Shown: in pieces, positions 1 through 9,200 of the stretch
How the letters are laid out: the number at the start of each line of letters is the position of its first letter
How positions within the stretch are numbered: position 1 is the stretch's first letter
Assembly: GCA_905221605.1 (NCBI GenBank)
Contig: CAJNDS010002209.1
Coordinates: 449,164-481,663 of the forward strand
Direction: 5' to 3'
From: Symbiodinium natans
Lineage: Eukaryota > Sar > Dinophyceae > Suessiales > Symbiodiniaceae
Length of the DNA stretch: 32,500 bases
Program-made: the position numbers and the translations under genes
The notes under the pieces: generated by a model
What the model saw: only the letters and a program-made list of their open reading frames with translations
Told to the model about the DNA's origin: nothing
Database searches by the model: none

Positions 1-353
1 GAGGAGCTGGCGGGGAAGCGCTCACATCCTCGTCCTGGCCCTGGCGAGGTGGAAGGGCTTGTCACAGGTTCAGGGTTCAGGGTTCAGGGTTTGGGGATCA
101 GGGTTTAGGGTTTAGGGTTCAGCGTGAAGGGTGAAGGGGTCATAACGGGCTATAATGGGGGTTGTTTGGGGTCATAAGCTAGGGCTACAGGGGGCTGTTG
201 CGGGGTATGAGGCTATAAGGTGTGTAGGAGGGTTTGTAAGGAAATGTCAGAAGATAGGGGCTGTTGACTTCGAATCAGTTGTTGTGGTAGTTTATGTTGA
301 AGTTTATACTGGGATCACACAGGCATAAGTAAGGGGAGAGTATCCAAACAGGT

Positions 354-443
354 TAACCCTAAACCCTACACCCTACACCCTACACCCTAAACCCTAAACC
401 CTAAACCCTAAACCCTAAACCCTAAACCCTAAACCCTAAACCC
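354..443 (-). repeat. Interstitial telomeric array (CCCTAAA)n
   Basis: About 12 units, with three CCCTACA variants in a row near the left end. Confidence 0.9.
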
Positions 444-658
444 AAATGTAGGCTCCTGTATTACATCGCGGACCACTTTCAAGCCCCCCACGTGCACGCC
501 AGCTGTGCCCAAAACGCACTTTCGAAAACCAGCCCTAGAGACAACCCTGAAACCAGAGCGGGCCACCTCCTGGCATCGCACCTGCCGCGGATCAGGAGTA
601 TGAGGCCCGGCTTAGGGTTTAGGGAGTTTAGGGTCTATAGGGTTTGGGGTCTAAGGAG

Positions 659-742
659 TTTAGGGTTTAGGGTTTAGGGTTCAGGGTTTAGGGTTTAGGG
701 TTTAGGGTTTAGGGTTTAGGGTTTAGGGTTTAGGGTTTAGGG
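659..742 (+). repeat. Interstitial telomeric array (TTTAGGG)n
   Basis: About 12 near-perfect units with one TTCAGGG variant. Orientation is opposite to the array at 354-443. Confidence 0.9.
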
Positions 743-806
743 ATTTTAGGGTCCAGGGTGGGTCTAAAGCCAGGGTTGCCACACAAAGGGTGCATCTCCG
801 GGACCA

Positions 807-1046
807 TACTTGGAGGTTCATGTGTACTTCTAACCCAAGTTCTAAGTCTACTTGGGTGGTTGTCAAAAACAATGGTCCCCTTTGGGGTCCCTAGTATGAT
901 ACGGCACCTAGTATTTAGGGTGTCCGAAAAGGGACCCTAATTTTGACAACTACCCACTTGTGACCCTACTTAGAGGACTTAGGGGACTTAGGGGGCTTAT
1001 CGGTACACTTCTCATTGGGGTTCTAAGTACCCTGAACCTCGAAGTA
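807..1046. mobile_element. Foldback/MITE-like element, family 1 (CTTGGAGGTTCA ends)
   Basis: The left end reads TACTTGGAGGTTCATGTG and the reverse complement of the right end reads TACTTCGAGGTTCAGGGT. The complementarity continues inward with gaps: GGTTGTCAAAAACAATGGTC on the left against GTAGTTGTCAAAATTAGGGT on the reversed right arm. Almost the whole 240 bp can therefore fold back. There is no coding capacity, as in a non-autonomous terminal-inverted-repeat element. The right end directly abuts a CCCTAAA array. Related ends recur at 21178, 21805, 22780 and 23179. No clear target duplication is visible. Confidence 0.65.
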
Positions 1047-1117
1047 GCCCTAAACCCTAAACCCTAAACCCTAAACCCTAAACCCTAAACCCTAAACCCT
1101 GAACCTCCAAGTAGGGT
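1047..1117 (-). repeat. CCCTAAA array followed by an isolated family-1 end
   Basis: About seven CCCTAAA units run to about 1100, then continue without a gap into CCTGAACCTCCAAGTAGGG, a solo copy of the family-1 terminal sequence. Confidence 0.75.
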
Positions 1118-1218
1118 TGAGACTCCGGAGTGCAGCTCGTTTTAGGGCCCGGGGCTTCATGGCCCAAGGGCCTGCAGCGTTCTCGGGCTTAGGCAACCCA
1201 TGGTTTAGGGATTTACGC

Positions 1219-1397
1219 TAGGGTTTAGGGTTTAGGGTTTAGGGTTTAGGGTTTAGGGTTTAGGGTTTAGGGTTTAGGTTTTGGGTTTAGGGTTTAGGGT
1301 TTAGGGTTTAGGGTTTAGGGTTTAGGGTTTAGGGTTTAGGGTTTAGGGTTTAGGGTTTTGCGTTTAGGGTTTCGGGTTTAGGGTTTAGGGTTTAGGG
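1219..1397 (+). repeat. Interstitial telomeric array (TTTAGGG)n
   Basis: About 25 units with a few degenerate ones (TTTAGGTTTTGGG, TTTTGCG, TTTCGGG). It is followed by diverged CCCCTAA-like sequence to 1555, including the tandem segment CTCCAGAAACCTAAGCCCCT at about 1400-1450. Confidence 0.9.
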
Positions 1398-1554
1398 CCC
1401 CTCCAGAAACCTAAGCCCCTAGAACCCTCCAGAAACCTAAGCCCCTAGAACCCCTAAGGCCTAGATCTCCCCGTAGACCCGAACCCCAAATCCCCCTCAG
1501 CCCCTAAACCCGAAATCCCCCCAACCCTACACCCTAAATCCCCCCAACCCTTAT

Positions 1555-1614
1555 CCTAAACCCTAAACCCTAAACCCTAAACCCTAAACCCTAAACCCTA
1601 AACCCTAAACCCTA
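1555..1614 (-). repeat. Interstitial telomeric array (CCCTAAA)n
   Basis: About eight perfect units in the orientation opposite to the preceding array. Confidence 0.9.
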
Positions 1615-1694
1615 GAAACCGCCTCCAAAGCCGCCCCCTTCGGGATCTCGCAGAGCGGGTCAAAGCGCAGCGCGAAGCGCAGCGGGCCCTTCGC

Positions 1695-1733
1695 GTTTAG
1701 GGTTTAGGGTTTAGGGTTTAGGGTGTAGGGTTT
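1695..1733 (+). repeat. Short telomeric array (TTTAGGG)n
   Basis: About five units, one of them TGTAGGG. Confidence 0.8.
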
Positions 1734-1892
1734 AAAGAATTTTGGTTGTTTAGGGAGTTTAGGGGTTCTGGGGCAATTTCTCTCAAGCTTCGGGATCTTT
1801 ATCGGGTGTGAGCCTCAGGCGGGCTGGTAGCGTTTTCAGGGAAACTCCAACCTTGCGGAACTCCTGGAGCTTAGGTGCTTGAAGCCCTAACC

Positions 1893-1977
1893 CTGTACCT
1901 ATATAGTGTACACCTGGGCCCTAAAGCTACTGTATGGGAAGCCCTTTCAGGCCCAAGTATATACTATATAGGTACAT
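1893..1977. mobile_element. Short inverted-repeat element
   Basis: Left arm GTACCTATATAGTGTACACC and reversed right arm GTACCTATATAGTATATACT are near-complementary ends of an 85-bp hairpin, and the pairing extends to TGGGCC in both arms. It is probably a MITE remnant or cruciform. No second copy was seen in the window. Confidence 0.55.
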
Positions 1978-2072
1978 GGACCCCAAGGGCAGGTTCATTC
2001 GAGCTACAGGCGCCCTGGATAAGGTCATAACCGTATCTACCCTACTTCTGACCCTACTTCCAAGATGTTCGC

Positions 2073-2269
2073 AGGGTTTAGGGTTTAGGGTTTAGGGTTT
2101 AGGGTTTAGGGTTTAGGGTTTAGGGTTTAGGGTTTAAGGTTTAGGGTTTAGGGTTTAGGGCTTAGGGTTTAGGGTTTAGGGTTTAGGGTTTAGGGTTTAG
2201 GGTTTAGGGTTTAGGGTTTAGGGTTTAGGGTGTAGGGTTAGGGTTTAGGGTTTAGGGTTAGGGTTTAGG
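2073..2269 (+). repeat. Telomeric array that received the retrotransposon
   Basis: About 28 TTTAGGG units, with two 6-base TTAGGG units near the right edge. The array is cut at TTTAGG|element and resumes at 17147 as TTAGGGTTTAGGG. Removing the element plus one TTAGG restores perfect seven-base phase. Confidence 0.9.
2265..2269. repeat. Target-site duplication, left copy (TTAGG)
   Basis: TTAGG directly left of the LTR matches TTAGG at 17147-17151. The target is itself repetitive, but phase restoration after removing one copy supports a true 5-bp duplication, as expected for copia integrases. Confidence 0.7.
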
Positions 2270-2384
2270 TATTGTTACCAGCGGAAAGCCCTAAACTCAA
2301 CGAGTACAGTGCAACGCACTTTTGTCTTGAGCCAATGAAGTAGCGTAATCATGGTAATACAGCTGATATCTTGAAGTATCGACA
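2270..2384 (-). repeat. 3' LTR (115 bp)
   Basis: In sense direction it starts TGTCGATACTTC and ends GGTAACAATA, giving TG...TA termini instead of the usual TG...CA. If the end is drawn at TAACA, a 112-bp TG...CA repeat results, but the target duplication fits the 115-bp boundary. The sequence is identical to 17032-17146. No TATA box is obvious. It is very short for a copia LTR. Confidence 0.92.
2326..2335 (-). promoter_or_regulatory. Spliced-leader-like decamer in the 3' LTR
   Basis: In sense direction this reads TTGGCTCAAG, identical to the last ten bases of the conserved dinoflagellate spliced leader. The preceding CA resembles the leader if two T residues are missing. The 5' LTR carries the same site. 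Confidence 0.4.
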
Positions 2385-2638
2385 CCCGCCGCGCATCTTA
2401 GAGCAACGGAGAGGCGACACATCAGCTGTTCGCGACGCTACTTTGATTCAAACAAGTTATCTCTACACCATTGACCAACAACTCGCTGCCAAACAACCCG
2501 GCAGGGTGTTGGTGCTTGCCCCACAGAGCTCAGCTCCGCGGCCCTGAAAGAAATGCTGACTAAAGTGGAAAAGGTAGCCAGCCCGTCAGAGCGGCGAAAA
2601 CCAAGCCGTCAGGCTGGTGTGATGCAAAAGGAAGGAAA
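2385..2638 (-). other. 3' non-coding region and weak polypurine tract
   Basis: About 254 bp lie between the ORF3 stop and the 3' LTR. The only purine-rich stretch next to the LTR in sense direction is GCGGCGGG (2385-2392), a poor polypurine tract. Two hairpins with a UGAC loop lie at about 2582-2593 and 2603-2614. No open frame of note is present. Confidence 0.5.
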
Positions 2639-5600
2639 CTAGTAATCGCGCTTCCAAGCATCGGTGGCATAGTCCCATCGCCAGTTGTGCCAGCCACGAA
2701 GGTAGGACTTCACGTGATCTGGACCCATGATCTGAAACGTGTTCGTTGAACCGTGGACAGGAATCGCATAAAGCGCATTGTCCACTGACATTTCAGGGAT
2801 GTCTAGGGCACGAAGCACAGCCCACATGTAGCCCACCCAAGTTGGCCAATCAACATCCCGGTCACGGGTGTGATCAATGTCGGTGCCACTGATCACCTGA
2901 CCCCAGGATACGACCCTGTCGAGCGTCTCGTAGATGACCTGCCTCCCACGATTTGCGGCAGCCTGCTCTCTCGTCGGAGGAGTGGCAGGCTCGACAACCA
3001 TCGGGCGTGGGGCAGTGTCGATCGGCGCAGGGGCCGCCGCTTCCGCGGGGCGAGACAGACCCGGAGGGGCCGTCGCTTCCGCGTGGCGAGATTGGCCAGG
3101 GGATACAACCCTTTGCCTGGCAGTAGGGCGTTCTTCAGCGAATGGCCGATTGTTTGCCATCGCGTCCCAGTCCGCGTCCGAGATGTAGGAACTCGGGAGC
3201 TGTGGAGGTCGCGGCTTGGATTTGACAGCAGTGCTTGCCGGCCGGGCAGCTGGAGATGAGGACCTTGTAATTGGTGCCGGCGGAGGTGGCCTCTTCGATG
3301 TCAACTGCATCACGGGGGGCGCCTTGACCTGCAGCGGTGCACTTGGAGGAGGAGGCATTGCGTCAGCCGGGGGTGACTTCCACGGTGACTGCCTGTCCCT
3401 CGACCTGCTCTCTGCGAGGCGACCCTCCCGGGTGCCGGGAGTGTTGGACCTTCCTCTGGAGGATTGCGGCTGTTGCGCCCATGGCGGCGTGCGATCACTG
3501 GGTGCAGACGATGCTCTGTCTCTCCTTAGTCGATCAACCCGATCTTGAATCGTGGACCTGATGTTGCGTGTCCTGAAGCGGGTGAACTGGAGAAGCTGTG
3601 CCAGCTGACAATCTCCGAGAGAACTGAACCCTTCCGGGACGTGGATATCCTGCGTCATCTGCAGCGGTGGAGCAACTTCGCCCCTTTTTGCTGAGTGAGG
3701 AAGATCACGCCGGACGAGGTTGATGAGCTCCCCGAGAATTCCGGCCAGTGTTCTTCCGTTTGGATACCACTTTTCACCTGGGGTATTCGTCATCAAGAAG
3801 AATCTGTCATCCGTCGTCCTGTACACAGCGAACATGATGACGGCCATCTCGAGCACGGTGTAAAACCGGTCCTGGAAAGAGATGAAACAATCCGTCAGGA
3901 TGTCGACATACTCATCGTCGCTGCTCCAAATATAGGCGAGCCGCCCGTCGACGTTGTGGTAGGCGTCGGTGCCTTCGGCATACTTGCCTCCTGCCATCCC
4001 AGGGTTCGGGAGCCGAATGTCGGCAAACCTCGTGATCTGGTTGAGGCTCGTGAAGCTGAAACCCTGTGAGATCCAGTTGAAGGCATCCATGGGCGACTCC
4101 GCCAGGATCGCGCCGAGGGTGATATCACCTCCTGTGCGCTCCTTGGCACGACTCAGCGACTTGTTGATCTTCGCCTTCAAGGTTGCTCCTGAGCTGGACT
4201 TGCGTCGGTCCACGGTTGTGTCGTCGATGCGGCGAGGATTCCGATGATCTCGATTGGAGTTCAGGCCAATGGAAGGCTGAATCTCAAAGATGTTCATCGG
4301 CCTACCCCTCCGGGTGGCGTCATCGCGGGCCTCAAAGGGCTGCGCCATCTTCGCCAGGTCCGTGGGCAATGTCAACCGCTCTTCACATTTGAGACACTTT
4401 GTGAGACCGTCGATCAAGTCATTGCAATCGCAGAAAGGACAGTTGAAGTTGGGGAACGCAACGCACTGTTGGTGCCTGAAGAACCTTGGGTCTCCTCGAA
4501 GCTTTCGATCCACCGTAAGTGCAGTCTGCGTGGGCAGCACGAGTGCCCGCATGCCCCAACAGGCGTTGTGAAGCGCAGGGTGAAGAGGATGCCCTTCCGG
4601 GATCCGAACCGGCTGACCACCATAGTCCCACTGTGGTTCGTAGTGGAGCTGGAACGGAGTGTAGGCATCGGCTGCGAGAGGGGCCCACTCGGTGAAGTTT
4701 TCCTCCGGGGGAATCTTCAGGTAGTCCAGGAAGCAAGTGGCCGCACCATCCGTAAGGCAACGGTAGGGATCGTTGTCAAAGACGGGCAACGCATTCCTGT
4801 GTGCGGTGAACTCCTTCACGGCCTTGTCGATGCGAAGGCGAGCATGCTCGTACGCCCTGTTGATCCAGATCGGCTCATTCGATGATCTCCGATAGGCGTA
4901 GACGAGGTAGCGGTTGGACAGCCAATCTGGGGTCTGCACCGCGCCAGCGGCCGTCTCAAAGACCCGAACCCCGTCCAACGCAGCCATTTGGAGGTCGATC
5001 ACGAACTCGATCTCGGCATCAGGCCTCACGCCCTCCATGCAGTCACGTTCCCATGCTGGTTTCGGTGACATCATGGCGTAAAATCTGCGACGACTCCCGT
5101 CTCGCGACATTCCTCCTGGGATGATACCGCTCTCGACGATGCTCCTGAAGTGGCGGAAGTAGGTGGAATGGTATCCCATCTTCGGCATCGTGTGGAAAGT
5201 GCTGTGCGTGAAGCCAGCCTCTCCAACAGGAGGGAATTCGCGGAGACTGGGTTTCCACCCGTCGACCAGATGGAAGGATCTGCGATTCACAAGCATGGGG
5301 TCAGAGTTCTCGGTCATGAGCGCCCCGCTGTGGCCTTGGATTGCGCGGCATCGCAAAATCCTCCCTCCCGGGTGGATGAGAAACTCGAAGCGTTCCTTCT
5401 CAGACGACTCGCACACCTGGAAGATCTGCTCCATACGGAGCCCGTTCCAAATCTGCCCCAACGCCTCGAAGAATGCCGGGAAAGATGTCGTTCCATTCCC
5501 ATCGAATTCAAGATGGGGTGCGTGGGCGCACTTTTTGGAGAAGCCACGGAGCAGCCACGTCATCTTTCGGCTCAACGTCTCGAGGGCATTGGGAGAGAGG

Positions 5601-6238
5601 TAGCGCCTGATCTGAATGACCGGCATCTCGCTACCGACGCACCAGTATGCTGCTGACTCGTCGATGGTAGGACCATCCCTTCCGGGAGGTGCACGCGCAG
5701 GCATTGCCTTGGGCGGCGCAGCTCGGGAAGGAGCAGGCAAGACCTTGTTCCCCAGGTCGGTGACGTCTTCGCTGAGATCGATGAGGGTCTTATCCTGGCG
5801 AACCCTCTCTCTCGTCTGCTGCAAGATCTCTTCCACGGAGGTATCCGGCTCGTTGATGGGGAGGAGCGGTTCACACGCAATGTCCGGATCGTCAGGATCA
5901 TTGGTGACAATGGTGTCAATGCCGCGCTCCTTCTCAATCTCGACGGCCTGCTCATCATCGAGCTGGCCTTCAACCGAGTCGAGGGCCTCCAACAACCTCC
6001 TCACACGAGGGTTGTTCGCGTCGAAGAGGATCACCTCGTCGTCATCGCCGCCAGACCCGTCAGGGTTGAGGTAAGCCCGGTCATCCTCAGTGATCGGGAC
6101 TGCATCCACCTCCGGGCGGTTTTCGTCCGATGGAGTCGGTGCCTTCCGGACGACGTTCTGGGCGACAATGATCTCCTCGCTTTGATCTCTCGACGTAGGC
6201 GCCAGCCACGCGAAATCATCAATCTTGGGCCTCACCAT
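2639..6238 (-). CDS. ORF3: Tpt1/KptA-like accessory protein of the retrotransposon
   Basis: The frame encodes about 1199 aa from the ATG at 6238, which lies one base after the ORF2 TGA (TGA-C-ATG). An upstream TTG at 6274 is also in frame, but ATG is preferred unless the frame is entered by a +1 shift. Residues 1-200 are acidic and probably disordered. Residues about 210-448 resemble RNA 2'-phosphotransferase, the enzyme that removes the splice-junction 2'-phosphate from tRNA using NAD+. Cys600, Cys603, Cys615 and Cys618 form a zinc-ribbon pattern (CPFC...CLKC). Residues about 900-1100 are rich in Pro, Arg and Ser and look disordered. The last 90 residues are Trp-rich and compact-looking, but unrecognised. 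Its position downstream of pol and its intact length imply that it is retained for function. The Tpt1 assignment rests on motif pattern only. Confidence 0.85.
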   Translation of the reverse strand: MVRPKIDDFAWLAPTSRDQSEEIIVAQNVVRKAPTPSDENRPEVDAVPITEDDRAYLNPDGSGGDDDEVILFDANNPRVRRLLEALDSVEGQLDDEQAVEIEKERGIDTIVTNDPDDPDIACEPLLPINEPDTSVEEILQQTRERVRQDKTLIDLSEDVTDLGNKVLPAPSRAAPPKAMPARAPPGRDGPTIDESAAYWCVGSEMPVIQIRRYLSPNALETLSRKMTWLLRGFSKKCAHAPHLEFDGNGTTSFPAFFEALGQIWNGLRMEQIFQVCESSEKERFEFLIHPGGRILRCRAIQGHSGALMTENSDPMLVNRRSFHLVDGWKPSLREFPPVGEAGFTHSTFHTMPKMGYHSTYFRHFRSIVESGIIPGGMSRDGSRRRFYAMMSPKPAWERDCMEGVRPDAEIEFVIDLQMAALDGVRVFETAAGAVQTPDWLSNRYLVYAYRRSSNEPIWINRAYEHARLRIDKAVKEFTAHRNALPVFDNDPYRCLTDGAATCFLDYLKIPPEENFTEWAPLAADAYTPFQLHYEPQWDYGGQPVRIPEGHPLHPALHNACWGMRALVLPTQTALTVDRKLRGDPRFFRHQQCVAFPNFNCPFCDCNDLIDGLTKCLKCEERLTLPTDLAKMAQPFEARDDATRRGRPMNIFEIQPSIGLNSNRDHRNPRRIDDTTVDRRKSSSGATLKAKINKSLSRAKERTGGDITLGAILAESPMDAFNWISQGFSFTSLNQITRFADIRLPNPGMAGGKYAEGTDAYHNVDGRLAYIWSSDDEYVDILTDCFISFQDRFYTVLEMAVIMFAVYRTTDDRFFLMTNTPGEKWYPNGRTLAGILGELINLVRRDLPHSAKRGEVAPPLQMTQDIHVPEGFSSLGDCQLAQLLQFTRFRTRNIRSTIQDRVDRLRRDRASSAPSDRTPPWAQQPQSSRGRSNTPGTREGRLAESRSRDRQSPWKSPPADAMPPPPSAPLQVKAPPVMQLTSKRPPPPAPITRSSSPAARPASTAVKSKPRPPQLPSSYISDADWDAMANNRPFAEERPTARQRVVSPGQSRHAEATAPPGLSRPAEAAAPAPIDTAPRPMVVEPATPPTREQAAANRGRQVIYETLDRVVSWGQVISGTDIDHTRDRDVDWPTWVGYMWAVLRALDIPEMSVDNALYAIPVHGSTNTFQIMGPDHVKSYLRGWHNWRWDYATDAWKRDY
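4385..4441 (-). other. Zinc-ribbon-like motif in ORF3
   Basis: The pattern is C-x2-C-x-C ... C-x2-C over 19 residues (NCPFCDC to KCLKC). It is likely to bind one Zn2+ and probably contacts nucleic acid or protein. The role is unknown. Confidence 0.55.
4895..5611 (-). other. tRNA 2'-phosphotransferase (Tpt1/KptA)-like domain in ORF3
   Basis: Family landmarks appear in the right order: RRYLSPNALETLSRKMTWLL, where the family has LSK...LLRH; RCRAIQGHSG, matching the R-x-R-A-x-Q-G-H-S block; YHSTYFRHFRSIVESGI, matching the YHGT...I...GL block; and EIEFVIDLQMAALDGVRVFE followed by AVQTP, matching the strand that ends in a D(G).F..S.NGV.LTP pattern. The first block reads LLRGF, so the His that normally follows the catalytic Arg is Gly here. 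An unusually long insertion separates the first two blocks. Activity is therefore uncertain; ADP-ribosyl transfer or RNA binding are alternatives. Confidence 0.6.
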
Positions 6239-6239
6239 G

Positions 6240-9200
6240 TCAGTGCACGGGGGGACCGTAAGGGATAACTCCAAGGAAGTCCTCCCGCATCATGAAGATT
6301 TGCCGACCCGTCAGGGTGGTGGAGATGAGCGCTCGCCACCACTCCGTGGTAGCTTGGAAGTTGTCCTGCGAGGCCACCATGTGGTACTTGTCGTAACGGA
6401 CCGTGCCGTAGAGATGGGCGAAAGGATCGATGACCTTCACGCCGTTCGACGCCAGGTAGTCGGTGTGCTTCTTCATCTCCCTGTCGTACTCCCAATCCAG
6501 CCCGTAGGCCTGGGCGACAGTGCCAGCGACAACGGTCAGTGACCTGACACAATGATGTCCAGCCAACGCAACAACCTTCCGGAGTGCGGATTCCACCTTG
6601 GCCAACTGCTTGACGGGCCAGTGCTCCGCTTTGCGGACTTGCTCTTCTGTTTGCTTGATCCAGGGCGACACAAGGTGCCACGTGTAGCCCTGATACCCGT
6701 ATGGGCCGTGGACGTCGTTCCCCGCCCAACTAATGAAAATATCCAACCCGTCAGGGTGGTGGATCCTCAGGTAGTCCTCGACGATTTGCGTGAGGAGCGT
6801 GAGGTCCTTGCCCCATTCCATCATCACGTTGACTTCCGTCACGCGAGGGTCATGCGACAGAGCATCCCGAAGTGGACCTTGGAATGTCATCTTGTTGATG
6901 GCACGACCGCCCTTGTGCGTGCACAAGGCTAGTGAGGAGTCGCCGATGATGAGCACTTGGGACTTGATCATTGGCGGTGGCGGAATGCGCTCGAAAGCCG
7001 GGGTGTAGAAACCCCCCAGGAGCTGTACTACGTCCGTGTGCAGAGGTCGGTCAGACAGACCGTGCTCCATCTCGGTGACACGGTAGCACAAGTCGTAGGG
7101 CTTCGAGACGTCGAACGCACTCTGGGCCCTTGGCCCCCACCCTACGACAGCCATGTCGAAGATGAGGTCGAGCATGGTTTGCGTCCATCCCGCCAGGGAG
7201 GAGTCATGCACCGTTTTGGACGGCACGTCGTCAGTGCTGTAGGCCCTGACGCCGTAGATCCGGTACCACATCTCGTAGATTGTGGTCCACGGCACATTGG
7301 GATACCCCTTCCGGAGATCGAGCCACTGTTGCACAGGGATGACACGAAGAAACAAGTCATCGGGACTGTCAGCCTCCGTGGGCTCCCGGAAATTGCGCAC
7401 TGCATCATTCCACCACGCTGGTGATGAAAGTCCTGCCAAGGCGTCAGCCAGGCGATCCGCATCAGTAGCGGCGGCCGACATTTCCTGGAGACGTGCGGTA
7501 CGCTCCTCTGCACTGAGAATCTCAACTGCACGAGATGCCATTCCTTCAGAAAGACAAGGAGGAGATTCGAGGCGAGGATTGCTGGGGAGCTTGATTGCTG
7601 GAGCGGCTACGTATGTGCAAGGAGTCCTGCTCATGTTTTCCTGGAACGCCTTGTGAATTAAATCAACCATGCGCAAGCAGTACTCTTCAGAGCTGCGACT
7701 ACACTTGCCATGCACGTGCCCTCCTGTGCAACACTTGTCACGGAATGCAACATACAAGGAATCCAAGGTAGTAGCAATAGTCCACGGTTTCTTAACGGCT
7801 TCACCCTTTTCGTTGCGAAGACCGAAACGACAACCGTCGAAGTGGGCCTTCCGAATGGGTTTACCCTCGATCCATTTGACTATCCGAGTCCATTTCCAAT
7901 ACTCGCAGTCCTTTGGCCATTCAATGGCATAGTCGACCAGAAGTCGATCGAGGCCATGGGACAGGTCGACGAATGATGCCCAAAGCTTGGTGAATTTCCT
8001 CCGGGCCTCGAAGACGGCGCTTCGGTTCTTGTCGACGGCAAGATTAAGGCGAGCCCATTGCGACCCCCCCGTACAAGGAAGACTAGCCCAAACGAGGATG
8101 CGAAGACCGTCCTTGTGGGCCTCCTTTGCGATGGACAAAACTTCCCGTCGAGTTTTGGGATCGTTCAGGTTCATAGACTCAGTGATGCGAACGACCTTGC
8201 AGTCCTTATATTTGTTACTAGCAAGATTACCAATTAGTGAATCGTCACCGCAACACACTTCAATGATCAACCGCTTGTGCAAAGGAGGAGACCTCTGCGT
8301 CAGCAGGGTGGATCCAGGAGTGGTGGCGGCTGCGCCAGATTTCCTCACGTCAAGCTTGAGGGGAGATATGGCCATAAGTGCAAGAGCACGCGACCACTTC
8401 TCAGCATTGGTGAATGGCTTAGTGAGGATATCGGCTGCTTGCAACAAAGTACTGATGTACGCAATGTCATAGTGCTTTCTTCTGAACTGTTCAGAAATCC
8501 ATCCCAAGTTAATCCTCTGCGTTTTGTCGGCGTGACGAAAGGCTGGTGACTTACCTGACTCAAGGATCCTGATTGTAGCTTGGTTGTCCTCAAGCACGAC
8601 AGGTTGAATGGAGTGAGGAACCGTAACCACAAGTCCTATATCCTTATCTGAACCCTTGGGCGCAAGCTCTTCCGAGGACCGACCCCCCGTATTCCTGATG
8701 CCTTCAATCTCGCGGTGCATGAAAGCCTCCGCGTCAGCGTGGCGTCTGTAGTCCATGGTGGACCTGCGATAGACTATTACACACGCTTCGGCTTTAGGAT
8801 CAACGGGTCTATCCCTTCTCTTAAGTTCTTCCCAGGCAACAGCTTCCTCAACTTGAACCCAAGTACCCTTTAACCTGACCCAAACGTCTCGCAGTGGATG
8901 AGTGTTCATCTCAACTGGTTCAGGCAGGGATGAAAGGTTGGTGAGCAGTTCGACCACTCTACCATCAATGAGGTGCGAAGTGCCCAGGTAAGTAACTCCT
9001 TGGATAAGGGAATCCGGGTGGTTAGAGAGGAGTTTATTGGGAGCATCACCCTTCCGGGGAGTGTGCTTAGGTTTTGTGCTGCTATCCCCCCCCGCATTCT
9101 GAAGCACGCTCCAAAGCGCGGAAGAAGGAAGACCTAATGCACGCAACGAAACATTTGCACACACAACCTCGGCCTCAGTGGAACTAAGGGCAATACTGGT

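Larger units (their letters stand above)
1..2269. other. Telomere-repeat mosaic left of the retrotransposon
   Basis: No supportable gene lies here. Short TTTAGGG arrays on either strand alternate with 100-300 bp of non-telomeric spacer. Degenerate TTCAGGG/TTTAGGG units sit at 67-121, and longer arrays are listed separately. Spacers include two inverted-repeat elements (807-1046 and 1893-1977). The short open frames at 492-677 and 758-940 run through repeat sequence and show no protein-like composition. Arrays in both orientations inside continuous sequence argue for interstitial or subtelomeric DNA, not a chromosome end. Confidence 0.8.

Noticed and set aside
1-2269. A true chromosome end
   Set aside because: Arrays are short, in both orientations and separated by spacers; sequence continues on both sides.
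4244-4885. 213-aa plus-strand frame
   Set aside because: Antisense shadow of ORF3 with no recognisable domain.
6239-6274. TTG at 6274 as the start of ORF3
   Set aside because: An ATG in the same frame lies one base after the ORF2 stop; the upstream codons are best explained as overlap used for frame entry, if at all.
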